Source: Opisthocomus hoazin (lineage: Eukaryota > Chordata > Aves > Opisthocomiformes > Opisthocomidae). From it: DNA of 64,000 nt. The stretch covers positions 23,291,537 through 23,355,536 of the forward strand of contig NC_134428.1 in the NCBI RefSeq assembly GCF_030867145.1, given 5' to 3'. A program made the position numbers and the translations under genes. The notes beneath the pieces are model-generated. The model was given only the letters and a program-made list of their open reading frames with translations, ran no database searches and was not told the origin of the DNA. Each line of letters begins with the position of its first letter. The stretch's first letter is position 1. Shown here in pieces: positions 63,995-64,000 of this stretch.

Positions 63995-64000
63995 AGAGAA

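Overview
The window is vertebrate nuclear DNA, most likely from a bird. The repeats are CR1 LINEs with avian-type ORF2 text and degenerate octamer 3' ends. Between them lies one intron-rich gene with canonical GT-AG splicing and CpG-rich promoters at both ends. Nothing looks bacterial or viral, and most open frames in the window are chance frames in introns and UTRs.

The main content is a complete TOM1L2 gene (target of Myb1-like 2, a VHS-GAT endosomal adaptor) on the minus strand. I could place 15 coding exons, from the ATG at 62297 down to the stop at 8447. Joined, they give 1524 nt, or 507 residues plus stop, with every splice phase consistent. By my recollection this is the same length as the mammalian protein. 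The VHS domain is in exons 1-5, the GAT domain in exons 7-8, a clathrin-box-like LIDLG in exon 10, and the C-terminal region corresponding to the myosin VI-binding part of TOM1 in exons 12-15. Intron 1 (21 kb) and intron 12 (10.5 kb) make up more than half of the gene. The 3'UTR appears to be about 5.3 kb, ending at an AATAAA at 3123-3128.

Left flank (1-3100): CpG-rich DNA plus a CR1. Read on the minus strand it has, in order, an E-box, a sterol-response-element match, a CCAAT box 17 bp further on, and a GC box. This is the layout of an SREBP-responsive promoter. In human, SREBF1 lies just downstream of TOM1L2 on the same strand, so this is probably the SREBF1 promoter, although no SREBF1 coding exon is in the window.

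Right flank (62300-64000): a compact promoter with five CCAAT boxes (ATTGG on +), an RFX X-box-like palindrome and a CACGTG E-box. In human the divergent neighbour here is the ciliary gene DRC3, and an X-box fits that, but no DRC3 coding exon is visible. The last 0.75 kb is another CR1.

Repeats: four sizeable CR1 fragments plus one short one, a MIR-like ancient SINE, a possible ancient palindromic repeat, three short tandem duplications and a C-rich minisatellite beside exon 1. The most unusual item is a perfect 24-bp inverted duplication inside one CR1 copy, which looks like a template-switch scar. I see no unknown multi-gene system: this is an ordinary, well-preserved vertebrate locus.
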